From Aldrovandia affinis (taxonomy: Eukaryota > Chordata > Actinopteri > Notacanthiformes > Halosauridae): a stretch of DNA of 64,000 bases. The notes beneath the pieces were generated by a model. The model ran no database searches. It was given only the letters and a program-made list of their open reading frames with translations, and was not told the origin of the DNA. This document shows positions 53,751-64,000 of the stretch, piece after piece. Every line of letters starts with the position of its first letter. Position 1 is the stretch's first letter. The DNA lies in assembly GCA_029706075.1 (NCBI GenBank), contig JAINUG010000048.1, forward strand, positions 1,916,501 to 1,980,500, in the 5' to 3' direction. The translations under genes were made by a program, and so were the position numbers.

Positions 53751-54609
53751 GGGAATGTAGGTGGAATGAACATATGGTTTATCCTTGAAATAAATAAATT
53801 CACAGCGGAAAGATGCAGGCTTTTGAATGTGTACATATATAATATATCCCTTATTCTCAGTTCAGGATATTCATTCATTTGAGGTTTATGCACATTGATG
53901 CATCTCAAAGAAGTGATACTTGACAAACATGGCTAATATTGTTGGTTTCCAGTGATATGTTATGGCAACAAAGCCAATCAAATGTATGAATATAAAAGTG
54001 GATTGCCTTTATTGCCACTTTAATCAAAATCAAAGAACTTTATAGTATAGTGGGTAAACCAGCTCTACCACTGCCTTTTTGCATGCCATTTTCTGCCATA
54101 TTTAGGCAATCATGCTGGGGAACAATCAATCAGAGAGAGAAACTGATGCATCGTGTCCAGCTGTATTCATAGTGAAATTACGAGAGTGAAATGCAGTAAT
54201 ACTAAGGGTTACATTCCTCTCAGGTTGTTTGCATGTTTGACAGAAGCCATTTGACATGATAAGGTCTAATTCCTTTCAGCCATTTTCTTAAGGGACTGTC
54301 ACCAAAGTGATGTTCTGGATTTAAGCATCCCTCCAGCCCCTTTCCCTCCTCTAGCCCCATCAGCTACAGACCGCAGTGGCTGCTAAATTAAATCGAGCTA
54401 ATATTGAGCAGCATAGAGGAGCCCTAATGAAAGGGAGAAGGGAAGTAGATTAGTGCAAACATGTAAATCCACACATGACTTGTGCAATCAAAGAATTCAT
54501 GCAGAGAGACTGCACAGCAGGTCATTCTAGTATCAATGTGAGAGGGAGCAAGAGAGCTCTTCAGCTAAGTACTGTGATATTAAAGAGCTGTAATTGGCTA
54601 TAGATTGTG
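53751..54609. other. intronic sequence
   Basis: No repeat is recognised. The stretch at about 54340-54460 looks like non-coding regulatory sequence (see findings). Confidence 0.45.
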
Positions 54610-54826
54610 TTATTCATTTCCTAGGTATGCGCCTTCACCAAGGCTGACTCGTACAGCTAATGTCTGGCATACTATCCATTTATACAACCAGATACAGTAT
54701 TTATTGTAGCACTTCGGGTTAAGTGCTTTCCTCATGGATCCAATGGCAACACACCGCCAGGTTTTTAACCTGTAACCTTGCTCAAGTTCCCTTTCACTAA
54801 CCACTATGCCACAAAACAACCCTATG
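54610..54826 (-). mobile_element. tRNA-derived SINE, minus strand, copy 7
   Basis: On the minus strand: head TTTTGTGGCATAGTGGTTAG; body GGAAAGCACTTAACCCGAAG and TGGTTGTATAAATGGATAG; tail ACGAGTCAGCCTTGGTGAAG then GCGCATACCTAGGAAATGAA. Opposite in orientation to the copy 860 bases away at 53545. Confidence 0.85.
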
Positions 54827-57800
54827 TTTTAATGACCAATGCTGGATAAGGAAATGTATGCTGTGATAACATGGGATGACACTATACATATTTTTAAAAG
54901 CCCGCCGGTTCCCAATGGATTTCAGAAAGCAGCGTCTCTCCGCCAACAACGGGAAAGCAAATGGAGACACTTGTCTCAGAGGGAACGTTTTCCATTTCTT
55001 TCCAGAGAGATTTCATCCATGAATTCTTGTTTGATGCTGCAGTACAAAGTAATCTTCTGTGGGTCTGCATTACTGTACGCATGCGCCTGGATGCCAGGGA
55101 TCAGCTCATCATTCTTGTTGACGACATGCCGTACCTTTTGAAATCCACCTATGGAATGAATGTAAAATGCAGCCTCACTCGAGAAGGAGACCCAGCCAGT
55201 GGAACCCAGCCTGTGATCTCTATATGTGCAGTGTTATGCTATCAGTGCTGGGATCGAACGCTTCCCCTTCCGCCTCTGTCTCTGTGGTCCGTGGTGTGGC
55301 ACTGACATGCCTGATTGGGGACGGCAGTTGGCCTCTGAACATTGGCTGCTGCCGGGAGAATTCTTTTCTCCCCGTTCGTGGTAAAATGCCCATGCAAATG
55401 CAATTTGTTCCATGGTTCCAGGACGTTGCCCAGCAGACACTGACAAGACATGGAAAGCTGAAATGCTGAAAATGAGACCCATAGTAAAGGTTCCACTGGC
55501 CAATAGCATATCATTGGCTCTATACCCAAGGGGCATGCAATTTATTTTCCATGGGACTACATAAGGAAAATAAAGTACAGCCTCACACTCCAGGCATCCA
55601 TAGCCTTGCCCCATGGACATAACTTTTCTAGTAGAAATGTCAAAACCACTCTAATTTTTATTAGTGCCATACCATTTTCCCCAACAGAATGTGACTTCTA
55701 ATGATTAGAGCAAAACATTTAGAATGACTGGCTGCAGCACCTCTGAACTATCTAGACTCGGCTGGCAGGAACCCCCAGAGCTGTTTTTCTAGCCTGTGTT
55801 GACGATGCTTCAATTCAGATCATTTGTTTAGATCGCGAGTCCACCAACTGACAATTCGTTGATTTGGCTCCATGGGGTCAGCCCTACTGGCAGTCTTGCA
55901 ATATAATAATTTTCAAATCATGAAAAATGATGTTTCCTGTTACTATAGCAGTCACCTTTTTGTAGTGTTGTTTCAGTCTTTACTTCTGATTGGTCAAAAA
56001 TAGAATAGTGCAATGTTAATGTTGATGTTGGCTGTCATGACTGGGTCTGGGTGAATTTGAATGTGAATGTGAACGTGAACAATTGGAAAGGGGATTATGC
56101 TTAGCATTTCTATGTTGATATTGTAAGGAAACTTGCATCAAAGGTATTTTAACAATGACTATTTAAGAAAGAAACAATGAAAGAAATACGACAGTTTTTA
56201 ATGTTGTGATATGGTGAAACTGGGTTTTGAATAGTTTTGAACCAATTTAATTGCAAATTTCAGAATTTTAGCAAAGCTCTGTTTCTATATTAGTTGGGCT
56301 TCAAATAGATTTGAATGGTTTACTTCTTCTTAGTTTGGCAAACATGTAATTGTTCTAGGAGAATGCTAAAATGTATATTAAGTCATTTTACAAGACTACT
56401 CCTAATATAAGGGCTATATGATTGTAAAGCAATTTTTATGGATGACTGGTGAAAATCCCTGCCTGAACTTTTGAGAACGTTTCATGATAGTAACTTTCAA
56501 GGTTACACATTACCAAAATTGAATATCAATTAATCACCCATCATTGTACAGCTTGAACTATGTATTTTCATTTAATGTAAAAATCTCAATTTGCGATTTT
56601 TGGTCATTTTGCCTGAGCCGCAAGCTAAGAGCGTTTATTAAGCAAATTAGTAATCTTAAAGTTCCACTCCAGCCAATTTTCCCAAATATGTTACAATGTT
56701 ATCTGCTAACTTTTATCCAATAGGAATATAATTTATATTTATATCATTTTCAGAAATAAAAGTTATTTGAAGCTTTAAAGCTACTGTATAAATCTACCTT
56801 GCAAAACCAGATGACTCTAAACAGAATGCATCACTATGTCTATTTAAACAGAATTTTACTAAGCTGAACATTCAGTCAGGTTTCTTAGTATGCCATTGCT
56901 GGCACTGTTTGAGTATGCAAATTGATGGATGTTGATAGTTGTGGATGCCAAATTACAGGATTGCACTGAAACACAGACAATGAGACCATTAAGGGTTTTT
57001 CTTTCAAATGTGAAAAAGCACATATTTTAAAAACTCACTCCTGCCTTTTGAGGCTATAGCAATTCTCAAGTCCCACTGAGATCGTAAAAAATGTCTGTAA
57101 ATTCAAGTTTATTTACAATACAGCCCTCACCCAGCCCTATAACGCAATACCGATGACTGAATTCCAAGTGCAGCGTCAATGACAAATTAGGTTTTGACAG
57201 ACACAAATAAGGTTGGGTCGGTCAGTGTTTAAGCAGATGTAAAGTGAAGGGGTTTTTCCTAAACATTCATTAGGATAGATAGTCTCATCAAAGGCACTTT
57301 AACATGTGTTTTACTCCCGAGGAAACCCAATCAACCCGGCACTTCGGTCTTATTCTTCCTCTATGACTGCCTCGTAAAATGCTTCCACCTGCATTGTCAA
57401 CACAGCAAATGGCAGATAGATGGATGCAATAAAACCTATCGACATTTGTTTGAGGTGTTGCAAATTACCAAGTGAACAGTGACACTTTCTGCTCAGCCTC
57501 CTTCCTGCCACAATAACTCACTGTGTCAAGTCCAGCCGCGATGGCAGAGCGCAGGAGTGTGCTCCCCCTCACCTAATCACAGTGCTCTGGGCCAGTGTTT
57601 ATTGTCCGTCGGTAATGGGACAGAGTGATTTCTCATTTGTAATAATATAAAAAGGCAATTAAGCACACCGTGAATAAAAGCCAATGAACAATGGCGACCA
57701 TCAATCACATCATACAGTACCATCAACAGGGTTTTCTTTTGGGCTTTCCCCCCCTTCCTCCTAAAATGCACAGCTCGTGTCTTTGTGCTTTGCAAACATT

Positions 57801-58966
57801 ACAGGGAGTTTGCAAAGTACAGATCCTGCACAATAAGCATTTCTTTCCCCAGCGTGTTTTGGAAGGATGCAGTTTAGGTATTTCTTTCGACTCTGTTGTG
57901 AGCATCCCTGGCACCATTACATCTCACCTCGGTTATTCTGAGACCCATCCTACAGATCATTTATTGCTCTTTTGCACGGACTGGCCGTCATCCGATATCC
58001 TCCCCTCTTATCCCAGCAGCCGCTGTCCGGATTTTTTTTTTAAATCTTGACGTGAGCTGAGAGCTGCCAAGTGCTACAAGTGCCTTCAGCTCTCGGATTG
58101 CTTCTCTTTTGTTTGTTTTCATTTTTCATCCTACTCACATTTTTGTACTATTCCTGTGCATCGTTGTCTCTTCAACCTTTTGGCGTATTTAATCGAACCG
58201 CAAAACTTTTTTATAACACATTTAAGGGTATATTAGGTCAATTATCACAATATTTCAGGAACAGCTATAGTTCCTTTGATTCTGTGTAAGAGTTTAAAAC
58301 AAATGCTGCATTACTCTGCCACTCCAGGCCACAAATGTGAAGTTATATGCATTTGGTTATGAAGCACAAGGTTTCAGAAAACTGTGAAAAATAATCACAT
58401 TTATATAAAAGCATCACTGAAAGTAGGCCTCACTCCAAAAAAGAATGGAGCGCCTCAATGCAAATCGACAGCTTTTTCTCTGCAAGCACCAGAATTTCAT
58501 GTCGACCTGCCCTCGTTGCTGACACATGGCAGGCTCTCTCAATTTAATAGCCTTCTAATGCATGCGCAAGATGCGCAATACTTTGGCCGATGTGCCCTTT
58601 TCTGGCGGCGGACGGAATATCAAGAAGCGGCAACGTTGCTCTCCTCCCGGGTTTGGACTGTTGCCAGAGATCCTGCACAAGCCTGAAGGATCATTAGGTC
58701 TCTCTTGATGAGGAGACGTGATAAAGGTTAATTACTCCTGCACTCCCTCCTCCCAGACAATGACCTGCAAGAGCATGGGGTGGAGAAGGAGCGATGGGGG
58801 TAACAATTTAGAATGAAGGCTGTCAGAGGAATAAAATTAAATATAAGGAATGCATGAGAAGTGCATGTAATGAGGAGAGCGGCGAGATTACTGTAGCTAA
58901 AGGATGCGGCTTTTGGGGAAATGGTGGGGTGAAGATACAAGCGGCCAAACTGTGTTCATGTTTGAG
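54827..58966. other. intronic sequence without recognised features
   Basis: About 4.1 kb. There is a GTGAATGTGAACGTGAAC phrase near 56062-56079. A CpG-containing patch lies at about 58560-58660. No exon or transposon is recognised. Confidence 0.5.
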
Positions 58967-59015
58967 GAAGAAGAAGAAGAAGACGACGAAGAAGAATGAC
59001 AACAACAACAACAAC
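58967..59015. repeat. (GAA)n/(CAA)n compound microsatellite
   Basis: AAGAAGAAGAAGAAGACGAC-type units followed by ACAACAACAACAACAA. Confidence 0.93.
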
Positions 59016-61678
59016 AAAAACTATGGAACTTTTTGCATTGATCTTGATAAATATAAATGTCAAATTTGCAGATTTGTAAGATTTGCAGCAGGCAAACAAG
59101 CTATTTGATCTGTTGCATCTAGCCACCTGAGCAACTGCAGTAATGCCCTATTTAGCTAATATTTTTTCCAGGTCATTTTGACCAAAGGCCAACTATTTCA
59201 GCACAGTGCTTTGATGTACAAGTAGCCATTTCAGTTTGTTTTTATCACTCCCATGAATGTTATCTTGTTCTTTGTTATGAATCGCAAGGGAAAAAAAAAA
59301 CATTTATGGAACAGATAATGAATTAAATAGCAGCCGGATGGCAACCCTAGCGGAACGCCAGGTCCTTGATCAGACACCCGGGAAATATAAGGCCGCCACC
59401 GCCACATCTGTGGCAGCCCTTTGACTCACACGCGACTATGGGACCCCACTGGGCCAAGGCTAGACTTTGCACATGAAAGCTCGAGGATGGAGTCGGAAGA
59501 GAAGGAAGCGGAGTGAGTGAATACATTTCAGGGGCCAGCTGGGCCGAGGAGTAACAGAAACAGCTCCCTCTCAAAGGAGTCCACCCTTTACTAGTCAATG
59601 CCATAGTTCGAGGATGACAGGATATTAGAGCTAGGGCTTTGATGACAAGGCACACAGCCAAAACTCTCACTGTGATCTCTATCTGCTGGGCAGTGTTTTA
59701 ACAAAAGATAAACCGTCATTGTCTATTACTTGCTGTGACAGGGGCACGTGGCGAGCCGCTCATCTTTTCGCAGCCGCCGAGTTTTCCATGATTCCCAGAG
59801 AATTGGGAAGTTTTACATCACCAGGAGATGATTAAGTGAAGTGAAAGGGCGTGTGTGTGTGAGAGTGTGTGCTCAAGGGGTGAAGAGAGAGAGAGCGAGA
59901 GCGAGAGAAATCGAGAGGAAGCAGGGTAGAGACACAAAGGGAGGAATGAATAGGATGAGACTGAACAAGGTGAGGGAGTGGGAGGGGGAGGGAGACAGAC
60001 ACAATTTCAACCGAGAGAGAGAAACGCGATTTTTTTAAGGAGAAGTTCTTTATTACTGCAAACCCGGCATGGTAACAATATGCTCTGAGAGGAACATGCG
60101 GCAGTGACAATGGTAGGCACCTTCACTCTTCAGCACTTTACGAGGAGAGAGTTCTCACCGCTTCTGTCCCGTGGGTGGCTCTTATTTTCAGAGACGCTGC
60201 CAAAAGGCGGTGCACAAAAAGATCAAGACGAGCTGCCAAGATCGTCTGAGAAGAACTGGGGACCAAAAATAGGAGGGTGACGAAATGTTTGATGCGGAAT
60301 TACCACTGCCTGATGGCAGAATAATGTGACACTACACAGAAATAAAGACTTCACGTGTAATGACTTGGGGTCAGCCGTGAGTCTGCAAGGATTGTGGGAG
60401 GTGTGACAAGGGGCGGGGGGTGGGAGGGGCTGGGAAATGCAAGGAAAACGGAAGAGTCTCTGGGGATGTAGAGCATGAGATTTCGCTGTGCCGAGGCGAG
60501 GCCGGGGTCGGATTCCACTCTTTGAGGCTGGGCACTTCTCTGCAATCCCCAGCTCCCCCGTTTCCACTCGCACCCTCTACAAAATTGCTAAAGACCTGCC
60601 ATGTACATTGTAGCTTCAGTGGAACTTAAAGAGAGATAGCCACTGCTGGAGATACATTAGTTCAACCTCAGAAGAGAACATCCTGGTCTTTACTGCACCC
60701 CCCCTCCCCTCTCGCATTATATCCTCTTCACCGCTGACTCAGGAAGTCGGCAATCGACACAGAGGAGGACCAATTTTAATTGTCGACGTGCCCTGTCCCT
60801 CCTCATCCTTTATTCACATCCCTCCATTTTCCCTCTTTTCCGCTGTGCTTTTTTTCCCTTCTTCCTCCCCAGCCGGGCAATTACTCCTGAATACACATGC
60901 CACCGGCCTCCCACGTCAGGGATAACGAACGGCCTCGTTTGGGGGATTATTTATGGCCCCTCTCGCTGGACTCTGGGGGAGGATGGCGTGGCTCTGCAGC
61001 CCCCTGCAGCCTGCGGGCTGAAATACAGCCAGCGCTGCATCTCCACGGTGCCCCGATCTGATTGGATTGGTCATGTCCGGGACAGAGCCGCCACCGACAC
61101 AGACCATGGAATCGTATCCCGTCGACTCGGCGCGTCAGAGCGGACGTGATTAACGCTGTTCGCTACTGTATCTGACCGTGTGTCGATCAGCGCTGTCAAT
61201 CAGTCCTACAAGCACCCCTCTGCCATTCCAGACTGTAGGGCTGATTGCTCACAGTGAAGTGGCCATATTTAAATAAAATATGGAGTAAGAAATTGCCACG
61301 ACTTGATGTTGATTGTACCAACATTGCTAAAGAGACTAAATAGCTGCACAACTTGGCTTGGTATGAAGGCAATTAAAATCTTATAGGGCTTCCAAATGGC
61401 TATACGGTCTAATACTGCACATACGGATCCGTAAAACCACGCAGTGACTCAGTGTCCTTAGTGTGTCACGGCCTCATTCATTTTAATATCGAGTTATCAA
61501 CTATGCTATACAGCTAGCATATACAGATTTTGAAACTTTGTGATATCCACCATGCTGTCAGGCTAGCTAATTTGTTACATTTTAATTGGATATTACTACT
61601 GCCAATCAATACATGATACAAATCAATTCATTCTCTGATCCGGCACCTCTGTGCTGTTTACTATCACTCTTGGCTACG
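59016..61678. other. intronic sequence with a GA tract and a CpG-rich block
   Basis: A GA/GT-rich tract lies at about 59849-59925 and purine-rich sequence to about 60030. The CpG-rich block at 60901-61200 is listed separately. No exon is recognised. Confidence 0.5.
60901..61200. promoter_or_regulatory. isolated CpG-rich block, candidate regulatory element
   Basis: I count about 27 CpGs in 300 bases, for example CGACTCGGCGCGTCAG near 61122-61138, while the surrounding kilobases are CpG-poor. No SINE head, transposon end or known exon is visible that would explain it. It could be an enhancer, an alternative promoter or a recently inserted unknown repeat. Confidence 0.35.
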
Positions 61679-61713
61679 CACACACACACACACGCACACG
61701 CACACGCACACGC

Positions 61714-61785
<72 letters not shown>

Positions 61786-61812
61786 AGAGACAGACACAGA
61801 GACACACACAGA

Positions 61813-61864
<52 letters not shown>
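61679..61864. repeat. compound (CA)n / (CGCA)n / (CAGA)n microsatellite
   Basis: A CA run with CGCACA variants is followed by a long pure CA stretch, then ACAGAGACAGACACAGAGAC-type interruptions, then CA again. Overlapping frames are repeat artefacts. Confidence 0.98.
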
Positions 61865-61865
<1 letters not shown>

Positions 61866-62124
61866 CAGTGGCACACCATTGGTTGAGAGGCAGTGGGAGA
61901 GGCAGCAGGAAATTAGCCAAGTTAAACAGGGACACTGTTTTTCAAATCTCATCATTTGTCAAGCAAACAATTTTAATAAGTAGGCTATATTCTTGTTGTT
62001 GCTCTTGTTTCATTTGGTGTGTCAGCCTGCAATTTGACAAGGTGAACAAATGCATGTTTTCCCCTTGCATGTTATTAATGAGAAAATGACACACTCAGTA
62101 ACCCAGATCTTACACCCCCTATAC
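61865..62124. other. spacer before the hAT MITE
   Basis: No recognised element. Its last eight bases (62117-62124) are the left target duplication of the MITE. Confidence 0.5.
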
Positions 62125-62428
62125 CAGGGGTGGGGAAATTCCAGTCCTGGAGGGCCAGTGTGTATGCAGTTTTTGTTTCTACCAATTACCCTGGCTACCC
62201 TACCCTAGGCCAATGCTGGTTCACTTGTAGATTAGACCACAGTAACATGTTTCATATAGGAACACAAGAACAGTCTTCAGCTGTCTTTCAAGGGCTAATC
62301 AAGAAATTGAGCTAAAATGTCAGATCACGTAAATGATTGGGCTAATTAAACAATTAAGTGCAGAAGTTAAGAGCATGAAATCCAGAAACGAATACAGCCC
62401 TCCTTGCCCACCCCTACCCCTACCCCTA
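62125..62428. mobile_element. hAT-type MITE, 304 bp
   Basis: It starts CAGGGGTGGGGAAATTCCAG then TCCTGGAGGGCC. The other end, read inward, gives a TAGGGG-repeat followed by TGGGCAAGGAGGGC. The exact 8-base flanks CCCTATAC (62117-62124 and 62429-62436) are a hAT target duplication. The right end carries a small CCCCTA tandem expansion. It has no coding capacity. Confidence 0.87.
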
Positions 62429-63357
62429 CCCTATACGGTGAAATCAAATATACTGTCATTTCATTTCCTTCAGTCACAGGAACTCCTTACATTCAAGCAC
62501 TTCAGAAGAGAGTGGAACTCCAGGGTCAGACCAGGTTGGAAGTCAGAGTGTGTAGTCTTCCTAGCAATAAACAGCCTTGGGTAAAATTAAAAGTGAACAT
62601 TTCAGCCAATCACAACAAGGAAGTGAAAAGCCACTTCCCCTTCCTCTGACCTCTCTAATCCAATCATAGGTGTGGAAAAAAGAAAGGGTGGTGATAGGCT
62701 GATTGCCCGGTGGGCTCCTGCTCCCTGTTATTTTTCTCACGGCAACATAAAAAACCTTAATCTCTCTGGAGCCTTATCTGAAGGTACGCATCTCATTGTA
62801 CTCTGATATCTACCCCCTTGCGACTCTGGAACTGCATTGATGGAGAGGAGACAGACGAGAGAGAAAGCTACACGCAGAGAAGAAATGGAGTGTGGAGGAG
62901 GGGGACATTCTCATGCAGAGACTAAGCAATACTTAAGGCATGCCCACCCAAAGCCCGCACTGAAATGGGCACCGACTCTGCATGTGGGTCTCTGTACCAA
63001 TAACAGCACTTAGTTCAGCTGAACACTAATCAGAACCCCTTCATGCTAAAGCACCACCTAGGCAATAAAAACTGTTTTGCTGTACTTACAAAGCTTAAAC
63101 AGCGATCGAGTTCCACCTGGACTCAATTGTCACAATCGTCCAGAATTCTGACTTGCAAATAAATGCAAGTGCTGTGTTTTGTTTTCACTAATCAACTTTT
63201 ATTTAGGTACTTGCTAAACTCATTGAACTGTGTGAATAAATAAGTAACACTTGTGTTATACTGTGAGTCAAAGTTAACAATCTCCTGATGGACTAGGTCC
63301 CTTTGCTGATCCAGCACCATGCAGACGTCACATTGAGGAACACAATGAGCAATGATA
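62429..63357. other. intronic sequence without recognised features
   Basis: No gene or repeat is recognised. Purine-rich near 62838-62910. Confidence 0.5.
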
Positions 63358-63746
63358 CAGGTACTGAACAAAAAAATTGAAACGCAACAGTGTTCCAAAA
63401 GTGAAGGGTTCTGGTGGTTCTGTAACAGTGTGGGGTCATTTTCCTGGCATGGTTTTGGTGCACTCATAGAGAAGGTAGATGACAATAATGACTTAATGGT
63501 ACTGAGTGATCACCTTCACCCCCAGAATTTATGGGATATTCTGGAACAACGCCTGAGACAGCATATTCCTCTTCTGTCAACTAAGTGTGCATTGTCCGAT
63601 TTTCTCACGGAAGAGTGGTGTCGTATACCTGTAGAATGCTGGTAGGCTACGCCATGGCATAAACAGGCTGCACTGGCCGCATGTGGTGGCCCAACACTCT
63701 ATTAAGTGATGTTTCATTGGTGTTTCAGTTTTTTGTTCACTCCCTG
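63358..63746 (+). mobile_element. Tc1/mariner element, second family, internally deleted (389 bp)
   Basis: The ends are left CAGGTACTGAACAAAAAAAT then TGAAACGC, and right, read inward, CAGGGAGTGAACAAAAAACT then GAAACACC, each flanked by TA (63356-63357 and 63747-63748). A catalytic-domain remnant is readable: SVGSFSWHGFGALIEKV, VLSDHLHPQ, then LWDILEQRLRQ. The block between DHLHP and LWDILEQ, which should carry the second and third catalytic acids, is gone. Inactive. Its terminal repeats differ from those at 37183. Confidence 0.88.
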
Positions 63747-64000
63747 TATTGTACTTGAAAATACCATAACTCAATTAGTATGAGCTTCAGAGTGTCTGTC
63801 AGATCCTTATTCACAATATAACTCACAGTTTAGGGTAGGGAAGTTCAAATTGTTCAAATATAGTGGTTGTTCTGATGTGTGCATATGTGTGGCTATGTGT
63901 GTTAACGCACATAGTACTGTAGATATAACTACAATGCAACTCCTCTCTACCTGAGCTATTTTGTAGCTATATAGAATGCAGTTATTCTTGGGGCGGCGGA
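63747..64000. other. intronic sequence at window end
   Basis: Includes a small TGTG-rich stretch near 63878-63905. No recognised element. Confidence 0.5.

Noticed and set aside
55190-55330. B-box-like GTTCGATCCCAGC on the minus strand, possible SINE
   Set aside because: No body or tail of the local SINE families follows it.

Overview
The window looks like ray-finned fish genomic DNA. It is almost all non-coding, rich in CA/GT and GA/CT microsatellites, and carries tRNA-derived SINEs with LINE-type tails, Tc1/mariner, hAT and pogo-like DNA transposons and solo LTRs of kinds common in fish. The species cannot be named from what I see.

The one convincing protein-coding piece is on the minus strand at 833-1151. 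It is the beta-specific first coding exon of a neurexin, closest from memory to vertebrate neurexin-2 (nrxn2). It encodes a leader with a hydrophobic signal segment and then the beta-specific histidine-rich stretch, and it ends at a phase-1 GTAGGT donor. The gene therefore runs right to left. Bases 1-832 are the intron leading to the shared LNS6 exons, which lie outside the window. A CpG-rich block at about 1855-2320 is the likely beta promoter or 5' leader, and a 5'UTR intron (about 1179-1722) is plausible. Everything from about 2.3 kb to 64 kb is then most simply the long intron of the alpha-neurexin-2 transcript upstream of the beta promoter. I found no alpha exon in it.

Layout of the intron. 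2.5-3.5 kb: dense microsatellites just upstream of the beta promoter, including a (GT)n/(AC)n inverted pair. 3.5-23 kb: mostly unique sequence with a few degraded SINEs and LINE-type tails. 23.8-24.7 kb: a decayed hAT transposase and a LINE-like tail. 28.4 kb: a pure CA array of about 82 units. 30.2-30.8 kb and 36.5-37.1 kb: two solo LTRs. 37.2, 41.1 and 63.4 kb: three cut-down Tc1/mariner copies. 43.9-45.0 kb: a satellite-like array with units of about 40 bp, followed by a palindromic element (45.2-47.9 kb) whose left arm was later hit by a 900-bp hAT element. 48.9 kb: a pogo/Tigger-like MITE. 53-54.8 kb: a SINE cluster that includes a tRNA-Glu-type SINE with a 19-bp target duplication. 60.9-61.2 kb: an isolated CpG-rich block. 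61.7 kb: a compound CA array. 62.1 kb: a hAT MITE.

No operon, CRISPR array, functional tRNA gene or complete transposase is present. The genes do not form a pathway here: the biology is one synaptic-adhesion gene promoter and exon, plus the repeat and possible regulatory content of its neighbouring intron.
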